Assembly (NCBI GenBank): GCA_022577435.1
Contig: JAKOON010000014.1
Span: 863,001 to 927,000, forward strand
Direction: 5' to 3'
Source of the DNA: Embiotoca jacksoni
Lineage: Eukaryota > Chordata > Actinopteri > Embiotocidae
Length of the DNA stretch: 64,000 bases
Positions 23,601-35,121 of the stretch are shown one piece after another. Below the pieces are notes generated by a model. It made no database searches, had not been told where the DNA came from, and worked only from the letters and a program-made list of their open reading frames with translations. How positions within the stretch are numbered: position 1 is the stretch's first letter; the number at the start of each line of letters is the position of its first letter. The position numbers and the translations under genes are program-made.

Positions 23601-25693
23601 GCTCACCTGGTGAGGGACGTCTTTCATGGACGTTTTCATCACAGCTGCATGAAATATAATAACAATAAACTTCCTTCAACATGATTTTGCTCTTCATGAC
23701 GGTTTGTATTGTGTTTGTTCTCAGGCCTGAAGGAGCTCTCTACCAGATGTTCAGGAGCCAGTTTCTGACCTACTGTCTGTACCAAAGTAAGAGATTCAAC
23801 ATCAACCGACATCCTCACGTCATGACAGAAACACTATGAACCGCTCAGGCGGCGACTTTTGACCTTTAACCCTTCGAACGAAGCCTCCTCACGACCTCTC
23901 GTCTCAGGACGTGTTGGTATTTTTCCAGACTGAAGACTTTGTGTGTCTGAGTTTTACAGCTTTAACTAGAATTGTGAGTTTCGTGAAGTCTGAAAAAGTC
24001 AAGTATCCAGTAAAATGAAATGAAGTGAAAATGAAGCATTAGTTTGTGTAACAGGAATATTTCTAATTTCTTATCCATTTTATCATCTTGTGCTGATTTC
24101 CAGGTTGGAAACCACCAAAAATAAAATCATTAAAAGTGTATTTATCTGTATAATCTGAAACCTCAGATGAAGTAAAAGATACTATATGAAGGAAAACACT
24201 GGTTTAGTCTGTTATTAAATATAAAAATGAACAGACTTTACATATATTATTTCCTGATTGTATAAAATCCTGTCGTAAAAGACGGCAATATTTTAAATTT
24301 TGTGTCATATTTCTGGTGTAAACCTGCTTGTTTTTCAGTGTTTTCTGAGGTAAATAACATCCAACATGATCACAGTATACCTGATATCAACTTCTGTCCG
24401 GTTTTATCTTCTTTTTTTTGTGTTTGTGTTTCGTTTGCAAAGTAGGCTTCGTGCAGTTCCTGCAGTATTATTACCAGAGCGGCTGTCTGTACCGGCTCCG
24501 AGCGCTCGGAGAGAGACACAACATGGACCTCACCGTCGGTGAGTGGAGCCGAGACCGACGTCCGGATGAGTCGCTTCGAGGAGGGAATCAAACTGCACGT
24601 TCAGAGCAGGCGATAAATTGATGTTTATTTTGGTCCACGTCAGCGTGAGGACTTCCTCTTGCAGCTCAGCTGAGGTTTGAAATGAAGCGATCTGTTGTAG
24701 AAGTTCTCGACAGACTCTCACGTCCTCCTCGGGGGGAATTCGATCGCTCATCAGTTTGGTACGATCACAAGACCTGTCAGATTTATTGTGTCATCGTCTG
24801 ATTGTGGTTGTTCGAGCTGAGCAGATTCGTTTTGAGTCGTTTCTATGGAAACAGCTGCATGAAACAAACCTTCAATATTTATATGATAGTATTTTTAAGT
24901 ACCTGTGTCCCATACGGGCCTCGTTCACCGGTCGTGTGTCTCTCTTCGTCCTCTCCTCATCCTCTCTCCATCCTCTTCTCGTCCCCCTCCTGTCTTCATC
25001 CTCTCTTCGTCCTCTCCTCATCCTCTCTTCGTCCTCCCTTCGTCCTCGTCCTCGTCTTTGTCCTCTCCTGCTGTTCAGAGGGTTTCCAGTCCTGGATGTG
25101 GAGAGGTCTGACCTTCCTGCTTCCTTTCTTGTTCTTCGGTCATGTGAGTAGCTTCTCTCTTGATCTTGACACGGACATCTAAGGGTTTTTATTAAATAAA
25201 ATACATATGAAAACTTATTGTTGTCTATAATAAAGAAACAAATCTGGTTAAAAATCTCAGTTTAACAACACAGAACTAGAGAACAGGAACTTTTCCACAG
25301 TCTTCCGTACGTTGTTGACGGTGTAACTCTTCCCTCTCTTCCAGTTCTGGCAGCTCTACAACAGCATCACACTGTTCCAGATGTTCCAGCTGCCGGAGTG
25401 TAAAGAGTGGCAGGTTGGTTCATATGCTTAAGTTAAGACATTTTAAACTAATGAAGTCATTGAATTCAACATGTAAATGAATTAATAATAACTCTGCAGA
25501 TATTTTGGTAAATAGATGTGGTGTATTTAAACTCTTCTGAAAGCCTCTTCTGTGTATGTTCATCTCTTATGTGGTCCAGGTGCTGATGTGCGGCTGCTCG
25601 TACCTGGTGCTCTTCATGGGGAACTTCTTCACCACGCTGGGAGTGGTTTACCAGAAATACATGAACAACCAGGACAAGTCCAAAACTGTGTGA
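19196..25693 (+). CDS. tmem120a: Transmembrane protein 120A (TACAN)
   Basis: Twelve exons: 19196-19273, 20496-20614, 21136-21267, 21374-21433, 21528-21623, 22877-22966, 23544-23609, 23725-23786, 24446-24538, 25079-25143, 25345-25413, 25580-25693. Phases fit throughout and give 347 codons plus TGA (human 343). Residues about 1-100 form an N-terminal coiled coil ([16 protein letters not shown]). Then come [27 protein letters not shown] and six membrane segments. Signature stretches are [55 protein letters not shown] and [27 protein letters not shown] and FLFFGH favour the A over the B paralogue. The protein is a nuclear-envelope/ER membrane protein with an ELOVL-like fold that binds coenzyme A. 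A mechanosensing role has been claimed and disputed. Exon 2 seems to use a GC donor. A poly(A) signal is at 26002-26007. Confidence 0.95.
20321..20351. repeat. (TTA)n microsatellite, tmem120a intron 1
   Basis: An uninterrupted TTA/ATT trinucleotide run. A second run of the same type lies at about 20623-20664 in intron 2, so exon 2 is flanked on both sides by the same microsatellite. Confidence 0.95.
20623..20664. repeat. (TTA)n microsatellite, tmem120a intron 2
   Basis: A TTA/ATT trinucleotide run that begins only a few bases after the GC-type donor of exon 2. Confidence 0.95.
21626..22812 (+). repeat. 9-bp satellite-like array in tmem120a intron 5
   Basis: About 130 copies of a 9-bp unit fill the intron. 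Variants are AATATACAC, AATATAAAC, AATACAAAC and AATGTACAC, with a rare AATAGACAC. The plus strand is almost free of G. In the first half the variants recur in the same order every 11 units (99 bp), about four times, followed by two partly shared 108-bp-type blocks. The second half mixes AATATACAC with AATATAAAC and AACTATATAC variants. Because the unit is three codons long and lacks stops, long open frames exist on both strands, but they are artefacts of the repeat. Confidence 0.95.
23074..23457. repeat. Inverted repeat in tmem120a intron 6
   Basis: A 24-bp arm at 23074-23097 (beginning TGTTGAACGCAGCGCAGCGA) is matched perfectly by its reverse complement at 23434-23457. The ~336 bp between holds several GCTAAC repeats near 23160-23215. 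It could be a small non-autonomous DNA element, or simply a hairpin-forming sequence. No target-site duplication is clear. Confidence 0.75.
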
Positions 25694-26300
25694 GACCGGA
25701 ACAAAAAAACTGGACAGAAACACACAAAAAAAAAAACCCCAAAACGGTTTACGGGACAGAAAACGTGCAAAAATACTGCACCTCTGATTTCCTCTATGGA
25801 GCAGGATTGTCGCCCAACTGCTGCTTTACGATTTTTAAATCCTTTTTATTTCTTATCTGTGATCGAAGTTGTCACCTTGATCACACCGACAATCAACCAG
25901 GAGCTCCTTCAGGATGTTTTAGAGCTCTGCTGATGACGTGTTACTGATTCAAATCATATTTATTTAGTCGGACATGAATCTGTTACTCAGGAGCTCTGCT
26001 GAATAAAACACAACATTTCCTCCAGAAATCTGCTTCACAACCAACATTTTAATTACTCCAAAATCACATATACTTATAAAATGTTTCATCCTAACTTGCA
26101 GCTGTGGTACATTTTTTTAAGTCTCATGTTTAAATGTTACAGTTTTTCTGCATTCAAAAGTTGGTGTGAAAAGTTTTGTGCTTTACTACAATACATAGCA
26201 TGACCACAAGGTGGCGGCATCGAGCTGACAGTGAACACGTGGATCCAGCTGTTTGTGTTTGAGTAGCTTTCATCCATTAAAACTTTAATTTTGGACACTT
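25694..26300 (+). other. tmem120a 3' untranslated region and flank
   Basis: Noncoding sequence after the stop. AATAAA at 26002-26007 is the first good poly(A) signal. A CTCF-like motif CCACAAGGTGGCGGC follows at about 26204-26218. Confidence 0.6.
26204..26218 (+). promoter_or_regulatory. CTCF-like motif downstream of tmem120a
   Basis: CCACAAGGTGGCGGC matches the CTCF core well and sits just past the tmem120a poly(A) signal, at the border with the gene-poor region. Occupancy is unknown. Confidence 0.45.
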
Positions 26301-28180
26301 TTCTTTCATCTTTGTTTTTTCTGTCAGATTTTGGGTTTAATCGCGACTTCAGTTTCCGTCTGCTGCTGCGTGATTATTGTTCAGATACCATCGAGGTCAC
26401 TAACCAGCTTCAGCTTCACAATCAGCGCTGTTGTTTCTGCAAGACCATTATTCAAGCTAAAGTGGAAATGGGGGACTGGAAGAGCCTCTTTGTTTTGTCT
26501 CTTTTGTAGCAGATGACGTGAACAGAACGGCAAATTTTTTGCATTATTTTGTGCAAAAGATGAATTTAAATCCAGAGTATGGAGGACATAATGTTCCTGG
26601 TACTGATGCACCCTGAAATATAAATTAAATGGGATGTTTCTGAGCTGATTCATTTAATGAACCTGTGAAACGTTCCTCATCTTTGAGTGTGAAAGTCGTA
26701 ACTTCCTGGTTTTTGTGAAGAAAGATGAATGAAGACGTTCCAGTGAGCTTTTATGATTTAAACATTTCTCCTGCAGAGCCACAAACACAAGATCAGAGGG
26801 AATAATACCTGAAAAATTTAAGATAGAAAGCAGCTTCACTCCCAATTTATTACAGCAGAACCTCCCCCGCCCTTCCCCCTCCCCTCCACCCTCCACCCTC
26901 TCCACCGCCCCCACACACGGGTAGAAAAGTGTTGGATGAGTTAGTGCTGGAGGGCCAGAGAGAGCGAGGCTGGGCTGAACTGGGTGGTAGAAGAAGAGGA
27001 GGAGGAGGAGGAAAAGGAGGAGGAGGGGGAGGAGGAGGAGGAGGAGGGTGTTCTCCCAGCCTGCACCTCTTTCATCTTTCTCATTAAAGCAGCAGCAGTG
27101 GGGGCCGTCAGGAAGGAGCCCTGGGACATGGGGATAGGGGACTGAGCCTGAGCCTTGTATGTGGGGGTGGGGGGGTGGGGGGGGTGGGGGGGAGGAAGAG
27201 GAGGGAACAGCCAGAGACCAGCAGACGGGCCGTCATGTCAAACCTTCATGTTAAACTTAACCTGCCAGATGAAGACCTCTTATCTCCGCTCACCTTCCCG
27301 GCCGGCCTGGAGCAGCTGCAGGGGGCCTGAGGGGGTGTAGGGGGGGTGGAGGTAGGGGGGGGGGGGTGTCTCTGGTTCAGTAGCTCTGAAACACACAAGC
27401 TTTCTCAGTGTGTATGAAGGAGGAGCGCTGATGGGCCTCCATCTGGGACGGGCTGATTACGGAGGAGGTGAATCTGAGCAGCTTCAGTGAAACTGAAACA
27501 GTTCCAGTTGTTGTTGTTGTTGTTGATCTTGAACTGCTTTTGTAAATATTATGTCACTTTTAGCTTCTTTTTGTTTTATTTTTGCTTCCTGGCTGCTTCG
27601 CATGCTGCAAGTCGCTGTTTCTGGTCAAGAAAATATGTCTGAATTGTTGTTTAAAGTTTCTGCTGCCGCTGAGCGGTCGTAAACAATCGGTCACTGCAGC
27701 TGTGACGTAAACAAAATAGAAACCACATTTCAGAAAACTCCAGTTTCCTGAGATGAATCAACACAACTTACAGCACGACCGACAAACTTCAGCACAACTT
27801 GTCCTTCCGGGGTCAAAGGTGATCTTCCTACCTGAATACCTGAACTCCAGCAAGTCAGTTCTGCTCCATATTTCCCATCATGCATCTCATTTAAGTGAAT
27901 GATTGAAGAAGTTGCTCTTGCAGCCTGTAAGACTTCCAAATCTTTCCCGTCCTCATTAGTAAATGAAGTCCCACGACAGCAGCTCCTTCAGCCCCTTGAA
28001 ATATGAACTGAGACAAATTAAACGTGCATATTTAATGAGACGGGAACACGATTACATCCACGAGTTAAACGAGAGCGATGAGGAAGTGAGGAGAAGTAGG
28101 AGCTTCATGGCCTGCAGAGTCAGAGAGAAAAAAGAGAATTCATCTTTACATCAGCGAGCCTCTCTGGGATAAACCATAGC
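26300..28180. other. Gene-poor DNA with G-rich tracts and one doubtful frame
   Basis: It contains a GGA-rich tract (about 26993-27050) and G-run clusters at 27160-27195 and 27325-27367 that fit G-quadruplex patterns. A minus-strand frame at 27129-26941 reads MSQGSFLTAPTAAALMRKMK and then a serine run made by the GGA tract, ending at a stop. It stays open further upstream. It might be the end of an unseen minus-strand gene, but I recognise no family and no clear splice partner. Confidence 0.3.
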
Positions 28181-28252
28181 AGGACCCCCCCCCCCCCCCC
28201 CCACCACCACCACCACCCGTCCGCCCGCCCCCCTTTCCCTACCCTGTGCTCC

Positions 28253-28266
28253 GTTTCCATAGCAAC
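28253..28266 (+). promoter_or_regulatory. RFX X-box-like motif
   Basis: GTTTCCATAGCAAC fits the X-box pattern. It follows a poly-C tract (28183-28201) and a GC-rich stretch. No gene start was recognised beside it. Confidence 0.4.
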
Positions 28267-28477
28267 CGCTGGAAGCAGACAGCTAAAGAGGAGGCCAGCT
28301 TCGGCGCGCCTTCAACCACCTCTTGAACCATCAAACAGCATTTCAGAGGAGGCGGCGTGCTGCGAGTGTCTCTTTATCAGATCGAAGTCGCAGAGAGAAG
28401 TTTATGATTTATTTTTTATATCTTTTTTTTTATTTATTCTTTGTTTCAATGATTCCGTTTTGTGCACAGAAGTTCAT

Positions 28478-28580
28478 CAGCTATAGAGAGTGGTATAAGA
28501 AGTATTCAGATCCTTTACTGGAGGAAAAGTCCTGCATTTAAAACATTACTTAAAAATCTGAAAGAATCTGAGAGGGTTTT
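28478..28580 (+). repeat. Dispersed fish repeat fragment (AAGTATTCAGATCC type)
   Basis: The block AGAAGTATTCAGATCCTTTA followed by AAAGTCCTGCATTTAAAA resembles the left part of a common fish repeat. The segment at about 44300-44405 (TATTTCCCTCTGAAATGTGG, AAATGGAAATACTCCAGTAA) resembles its right part. Recognition is from memory. Confidence 0.5.
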
Positions 28581-28837
28581 AAAATTGTTTATTCAGCTTA
28601 AAAATAGGAAAATTTTCTCAGCACATAAAGGAACTTTTAATCATTTAGTTTGTCAGAAAGATTGAAATTTAAAATCCTCAGATTTGAAGATACATAATCT
28701 GTATTTGATCGATCCGTAGCGCGACATTTGAAGTAACAACAAAAAGGATGTGATTTGGAACGAGTACGCTTCCTTTTAGTGCTTCTTCTTCTTCTTCTTC
28801 TTCTTCTTCATTTTGTGGGCGGAGCATCAGTACCACC

Positions 28838-29290
28838 AACTGTCTGTAAAATGGTTCTGATCCAGAAGTGTCTTCAGCTGCAATACCAGCGAGTGCCACT
28901 AGAGGTCGGCTCCAAAAAGCCTCCGGCTCCATAGACTCCCATTCAACTTCTCTCATCAAATCCAAAGTGAATAAAATGTGTCCATCAGTTATCTCGGTGT
29001 TGTTAGCTAAAGTCACTCCTTCTTATTAGTTTTCTGGAGGTCCATCTGAAAATAATCCCTCATTCATTAGAAAAGAAGATTCAAGAAGACCTGTTTTTGG
29101 GGGCGTGTCTGTTTGATTGACAGGCCTGTGGTGCAGTCAGGTTACAGCTATCGGTGGGCGGGACGTAGTATCATCAGGTTTCCGATCAGATCGGTCAGAT
29201 TCACCGCTGGCTCCTCCCCCAGCTCGTCCAAATATGGTCACTTCCTGCTCCAAACCGCTCAGAAAAATAGCAAATATGTTTATTTTCATA
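28838..29290 (+). repeat. Repeat family R1, copy b (near full length)
   Basis: It runs from CTGTAAAATGGTTCTGATCC through TAGAGGTCGGCTCCAAAAAG and GGGGGCGTGTCTGTTTGATT to AAATATGGTCACTTCCTGCT. It is nearly identical over its left part to the copy at 40859-41135, and over its right part to the inverted copy at 30100-30475. The copies therefore appear young. Confidence 0.9.
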
Positions 29291-30029
29291 AATAAACATG
29301 AACAACAACAAAAAATAGAATAAATCTCTGCATTTAACTTGTGACAGTCTGTTTTGAGTTCTGTGCACTAAACGTGTTGTAAAATTAGAGCAATGTTTTT
29401 CCCACAATTGCGATCACATTTAGGTCTTTACACACTTTTTACTTCCTCTTTGGTGACATCATCACAGTTGTCAAAATCAGGTGACATTTCCCAAGTAATA
29501 AAAGTAGACAAATGTATTTAAGTCAAACCAATATCCTCCAGTAAATCCATCCAGATTTATGGAGTTCACATTTACGCCCACCATCAGACAGGACTGCCTC
29601 CCACCGAGTCCTTGACCCACATATCGGGAATATTTGGCCCTGTGGGGCCGAAGAGGGAACAATGAAGTGGGTCAGTGGGTCCCCTCCTACACACTCTGAG
29701 AGCTCTTGTTGGCCAGATGGCCAATTTGATTTGAGCCAGGAGAAAATGAATCAGCCACTCATTTATCGGAGCGTCTGATTGAGGAGAATCACAGAGTAAA
29801 ACACCCGGCAGGACTCCTGCAGGGAACAGCAGTCAGGATGAACAATTACACACACAGCGGTCCACCGTGAACACCGTGGAGCTCTTTACTTCCAACAAGG
29901 CTCTTATAACTTCACCTCAGACTCTCAGGAGGAACTGCTTGTTCAGTTGTTGTTCTTCATTCTCAGAATAGAAACAGAATTTAACAAAAGAAATCGAGTT
30001 CTTTTCATTTAAAATTAATGTTTACTTGC

Positions 30030-30095
30030 AGCAAAGCGGCAACCATCAGTGATGTCATCAACCATCAGTGATGTCATCATCCATCAGTGATGTCA
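30030..30095. repeat. Three tandem copies of a ~19-bp unit
   Basis: CATCAGTGATGTCATC is repeated three times with small differences, directly beside the inverted R1 copy. Confidence 0.85.
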
Positions 30096-30099
30096 TCGT

Positions 30100-30475
30100 T
30101 GGTTTGTGAACGTTATGAATCCTCCAGTTCAGATTCTGTCCGTCACCATCTTTGTTAGTTCGGAGCGGTTTGGAGCAGGAAGTGACCATATTTGGACGAG
30201 CTGGGGGAGGAGCCAACGGCGGATCTGACCGATCTGATTGGAAACCTGACGATACTACGTCCCGCCCACCGATAGCTGTAACCTGACTGCACCACAGGCC
30301 TGTCAATCAAACAGACACGCCCCCAAAAACAGGTCTTCTTGAATCTTCTTTTCTAATGAATGAGGGATTATTTTCAGATGGACCTCCAGAAAACTAATAA
30401 GAAGGAGTGACTTTAGCTAACAACACCGAGATAACTGATGGACACATTTTATTCACTTTGGATTTGATGAGAGGT
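30100..30475 (-). repeat. Repeat family R1, copy c (inverted)
   Basis: This is the reverse complement of the right and middle parts of copy b. Shared stretches include GGCGGATCTGACCGATCTGA against its near complement and an exact match around AGACCTGTTTTTGGGGGCGT. With copy b it makes an inverted pair about 0.8 kb apart. Confidence 0.9.
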
Positions 30476-30566
30476 TACGACACGTTTCAAAGCCTGTGAT
30501 GTTGATCGATGTGTTGCTTTCCAAGAAGCTTCCCAAAATAAACTGTGAGCAGGTAGTGTGGCTGAA

Positions 30567-30567
<1 letters not shown>

Positions 30568-30611
<44 letters not shown>

Positions 30612-30676
30612 CACACGCACACGCACACACACACACACAAACACACACATACACACACACGCACACACACACACGC

Positions 30677-30716
<40 letters not shown>

Positions 30717-30732
30717 ACACACGCACACACAC
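30568..30732. repeat. (CA)n microsatellite
   Basis: A 165-bp CA run with scattered CGCACA variants, which may form Z-DNA. Long open frames on both strands come from the repeat. Confidence 0.95.
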
Positions 30733-30883
30733 CCTCCTCCCTTTGACAGGTTTAAAATATCCCATCACTGCCTCGATGAAAAGCTTTCCCTCCCCATCGT
30801 CCCGTTTCATTGCCTTTGTCTCCATCTTTTTGTTACTTTCTCTGCTTCCATTGTGTCCGATCTCCGGCCGCTGCTGTTTCCTG

Positions 30884-30897
30884 GTTGCCACGGTAAC
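30884..30897 (+). promoter_or_regulatory. RFX X-box-like motif
   Basis: GTTGCCACGGTAAC is a close match to the X-box consensus. No gene start is recognised nearby. Similar palindromic matches lie at 28253 and 57694. Confidence 0.4.
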
Positions 30898-30999
30898 CGT
30901 TTCCCTTTTAAATCCTCGTGTGGCCCCCACGCTGTGCCGGGCTGTAAACAAGCAAACGAAACAAAGCTGCAGCGAGTTTACACACATTAGTAACAAAGG

Positions 31000-33860
31000 C
31001 TGTGAATAAAAGATGCTTCACGTTCTCATACCTGCGTTCTCTGTAAACAGGAGACGTTCCTGCGGTGAACCATCAGCATGAAAGAAAACTACAATTAATT
31101 CAAGTTCAAGTTAAATAAACTCTCAGCAGCCTAAACGGTGGCCAAACACACATTAAACACTTCTAAATATTACATCCCGAAATTTATGAAAGCACATTTT
31201 TTAATGTAAAATGAATGCTGACAAAACAGAAAGGGTTCATCCTCTGGGGATACAAATGTGGCCCTTAAACTTGTGACCATTTGCCCATTAACACTTAAAA
31301 TGTCCTGCACAACTGTGTTTCATGCCCTGAGGATGGGTCAAAGGTCACCAGAAACATCAGGTTTTATTCTTTGGGGAAATTTGTTTACAGCAGAAAATGT
31401 AACGTCAGTGAAGCCGATATTCGCTGAGTCAGCTGGACCGACAGAAACTAACTCAGCAAGGCAGCGACAGCGTTGTTGAGAATTACGGTTAAATTCAAGC
31501 AGCTGAAACTCTGTCAAAGTCAGTGAATGATGTCAGAAGTTAAACTAACTGCAGGAAAGTCTTCAGTTTCCACTTCACATAAATGGAACAAAATCAGGAC
31601 GTTCCACGTTGCAGATAAATCCTCATTCACTCCCCACAACACTGAAAGGCTGCTGCAGGACGCGTCTCTATAAAACCCACCGTGGACAACATGGCTGACT
31701 GTGGTGCGTCGGCGGGGCAACAACACCGAGACGCAACTATAAACCAACAGCACACCAGTTTAACAATGAAGCAGCACTAAATGATGGGATGTAAAAACTG
31801 TCAGGAACAAAAACCGAGGGCCTCTTTCAGCTGATCCGATGATATGAACGAGGTTTTCTCTCAGATTAACGTCAAACTCTGACTTTTACTGATATAAAGT
31901 TGAATTTAATGACTTGTAATGAAAAACAGTCTCCTTTGTGCTGATCAGACAAAATCCAACCACATTATTTTTGTTTATGAGATAAGTTTGACTCTAGTGT
32001 TGTTTTTAATTAGTTTATTTTAGATTATTTTTACTTAAATTTCACTTTGTTTATTTATAATTTTTTACTTTTAAATGTATTTTTTATTTTAAAATTTTGA
32101 TTGATTAATACATTTTTAGTTTAGTTAAATTTTAATTTATCTATTTCAGATGATTCTAGATTCTGTTTTTCAAATTCTGTATTTTAGTTTTTTACATTTG
32201 ATTAACTTTTGATTTATTTGGCTTAGTTTATTGAAATGTTCTTTGATTTAATTTGATGTAAATACACGTGGCTGTGAAGGGCTTTAATACATTAATAGTA
32301 GTTTTACGAACTTTACATCTGGTTTTCTTTCAAGTCGTTTTTGAGCTGAAGCTCTTGAAATGTTGATTTTCCTGCATTTTTGTCTTTTGTCAAAACAACA
32401 TGTTGATTATGATTATTGACGAACTGAAGGAGATAAAAAACTAAAAATACTGCATGTTAAAATATGTAATCGGTTAAAGGGAATGTGTGTTTGTTTGCAC
32501 TAATAGGAAGAAAACCACAAACACACCTGATCTTAAAACGGCTGTGAATCGTTAACACCTTTGGGAAAACCACCCTTGACTTTTTTATGAGATTGGATAA
32601 TTTAATGGTTGGAGGTTAATGGTGTTAGCGACTGCACTTGGGGCCGTCAGTCAAGTTGCAGGCGGGGGTTGGAGGTTGTGGGGGGGGTGGGGAGGGTGGG
32701 GTTCAAGGGGCCCATGTCGAGCCTGCAGCGAGCCTTTCAGTAAACAAGAAACAGAATCTCACATTAAAGGTCTGCTTAAAACAGTTACGGTCTTCACACA
32801 GAAGATTCTGGGTTTCAACCCTTTTAATGCGGTTTGGAGGATCTCGCGGCAAAAACTGAAAATCTAACCCAGTAAAATCATCAGATATCTGGATTTATAA
32901 ACGGATCATTTTTTTTCAGGTCGATTATTTCAGCATCTTTGTCGTCATTTGAGTCATTTTTTAACCAGATATTTGGAACATGTCTGTAAAAACATCCACT
33001 TCAAGGCTGCAGACGACTTTTCTTTTTCTTTTTTAATCAGTGGACTCAGGATGTTGTTAGCCTAGCTTAGCATAAAGACTGAAAGTAAAGGGAAACAGCT
33101 AGCCTGGTTCTGTTCAGTAGGATTTTAAACATCAGCCCGGTGCGGTTTTGTCATCACAGCGAGGTTTCCAGCAGGAAGCTGCCGGGGTTTACTGAGGTTG
33201 GATAAACAGTTAAATCACCTCTAACCCTCCCAAACCTCCGACTGTGGTCGAGGGAAGTACAGCTGCACCGGAGACAACGGCGACGTAACGGATTAGAGTC
33301 ACATGCTGAGCAGGAGAGCTCACGAGCTTCTCCGCTGACTGTGATTACCGTCTTATGGTATAAGTATTGTTATCCTGCTTAGCTGCAGATGCCTCGTCTC
33401 CGTGCGTGCACCATCTCTGCATCCGTAATGTTCACATTCAGCAATCACAGACAACAGGAGAGCTCGTTCGTAAAGGCCTCTGAAAGATGTCGGCGATAAC
33501 ACAACGGGTGGAAGTGTGACGCAACAAAACTCCACCGAAACACAACAAAATAAAAAACAGAGTTTGAGGAGATAATGGCTGAATATCAGTGAATTTATCT
33601 GTCTGAGCAGCGACTTCATTTTACTTTGGTTCCTCTCCAGAAATAATTAAACAGAAAAGTGTTTGAAAAAACGAGAGAATTCTTTTTTTTGGATCAAATT
33701 TCTTGAGATCAGATGCAGTGAAAAACATGAAGGCCAAGAAATGAGAGAATAAATCACTGATTTAATTTGAAATCCTTTCATAGAGGTGGAGCAGCAGTGA
33801 CCTGAATAAAGTTGGCTCATCTTGAAACAGGACGGCCAAAAACCCAGATTTAATTTAATA
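31000..33860. other. Gene-poor DNA
   Basis: No exon was recognised. It includes an AT-rich stretch at 31980-32260, a G-quadruplex-like tract at about 32675-32702, and a repeat fragment with TAGCCTAGCTTAGCATAAAG at about 33058-33110. The related piece in opposite orientation lies at 43865-43885. Confidence 0.5.
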
Positions 33861-33869
33861 CTAGTTTCT

Positions 33870-33950
33870 CCCACCGACCTCTAGTGGCACTCGGTGGTAT
33901 TGCAGCTGAAGGCACTTCAGCATCGGAACCATTTTACAGACCTGAAGATA
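33870..33950 (-). repeat. Repeat family R1, copy f (terminal fragment)
   Basis: CCGACCTCTAGTGGCACTCG, then GGTATTGCAGCTGAAGGCAC and ACCATTTTACAGACCTGAAG, match the reverse complement of the left end of copies b and d. Confidence 0.75.
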
Positions 33951-33962
33951 CGAACACTTCTT

Positions 33963-34378
33963 CCATCCGTCCGTCCATCCATCATCCATCATCCATCATC
34001 CATCATCCATCCATCATCCATCCATCCATCCATCATCCATCCATCCATCCATCATCCATCCATCATCCATCCATCCATCCATCCATCATCCATCATCCAT
34101 CATCCATCATCCATCCATCATCCATCCATCCATCATCCATCCATCCATCCATCCATCCATCCATCCATCCATCCATCCATCCATCCATCCATCATCCATC
34201 CATCATCCATCCATCCATCCATCCATCATCCATCATCCATCATCCATCCATCATCCATCCATCCATCCATCCATCCATCCATCATCCATCATCCATCCAT
34301 CCATCCATCCATCATCCATCATCCATCATCCATCATCCATCATCCATCCATCATCCATCCATCCATCCATCCATCCAT
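33963..34378. repeat. (CATC)n/(CATCATC)n array
   Basis: About 415 bp of CATC and ATC units mixed irregularly, beginning directly after an R1 fragment. Open frames of Ile-His-Pro repeats here are artefacts. Confidence 0.95.
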
Positions 34379-34379
34379 T

Positions 34380-35070
34380 TAGTGTTGTTAGTCCACATTT
34401 GTCTCCTCATCTTCTTCTCAGAAATAAAACAAATAATCTCACTTCCCAAAATGTTGAACTTTTCCTTTGTTGTAAAACGCGATTGTTAATGCAGGACTTG
34501 ATTTCTCTGTATTTTATTTATCTCCCAGTGAGTCTGCAGTCAGACGTGGTTCCAGTGTCTCCGTTATGAGAGTAGAAGAGATGGAGTTCTTATTAATGTA
34601 ATCAGAGAGGTGTTTCTGTCTGCGGGTGATCAAGAGCCGCCCTGACCAATTTATGATTCCCTACATTTGGGAACAATCGGCCACCTGGGTCCCCGAGGCG
34701 GCTTCACCCCAACCAACCCTGCATTGTGTCTGCGTGGAGCCCCGCCTCCTCCCATCCCCTGCCCCGCCCCCTCCCCTTTCCCTCTGCGCCCTCAGCGAGA
34801 CACCGATGTGTCTGAGCCGAGGTGTGCTGCAGTGATTCATTAGTTCATTAAGGCGTCTTGTGGCCATGGCAACAATCTTTGCGAGGGGTCAGCGGTAACA
34901 TGACGGCCTCCTGCAGGGCGAACGCTGTCACAGGATCTGAGCGATGGCAGGAGGTTCAATCAACCCCCTCTAACCCCCCTCCAACCCCCCACCTCCCCCA
35001 CCCCCACCCCCCCGTCCCTGTCCCCCCCAAAAATAACATCCTTTAACTCATTTATACATTCTGCATTACA
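34380..35070. other. Single-copy-looking noncoding DNA
   Basis: Segment 34630-34720 (TTTATGATTCCCTACATTTG, CGGCCACCTGGGTCCCCGAG) has the look of a conserved noncoding element, followed by C-rich tracts to 35030. No exon is seen. Conservation is only a guess. Confidence 0.3.
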
Positions 35071-35077
35071 AAAACAA

Positions 35078-35078
<1 letters not shown>

Positions 35079-35119
<41 letters not shown>
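35079..35119. repeat. (CA)n microsatellite
   Basis: About 20 uninterrupted CA units. Confidence 0.95.

Positions 35120-35121
<2 letters not shown>

Noticed and set aside
30449..30996. Thr-His and Cys-Val repeat frames
   Set aside because: They come from a CA/GT microsatellite.
33884..34489. Ile-His-Pro repeat frames
   Set aside because: They come from the CATC array.
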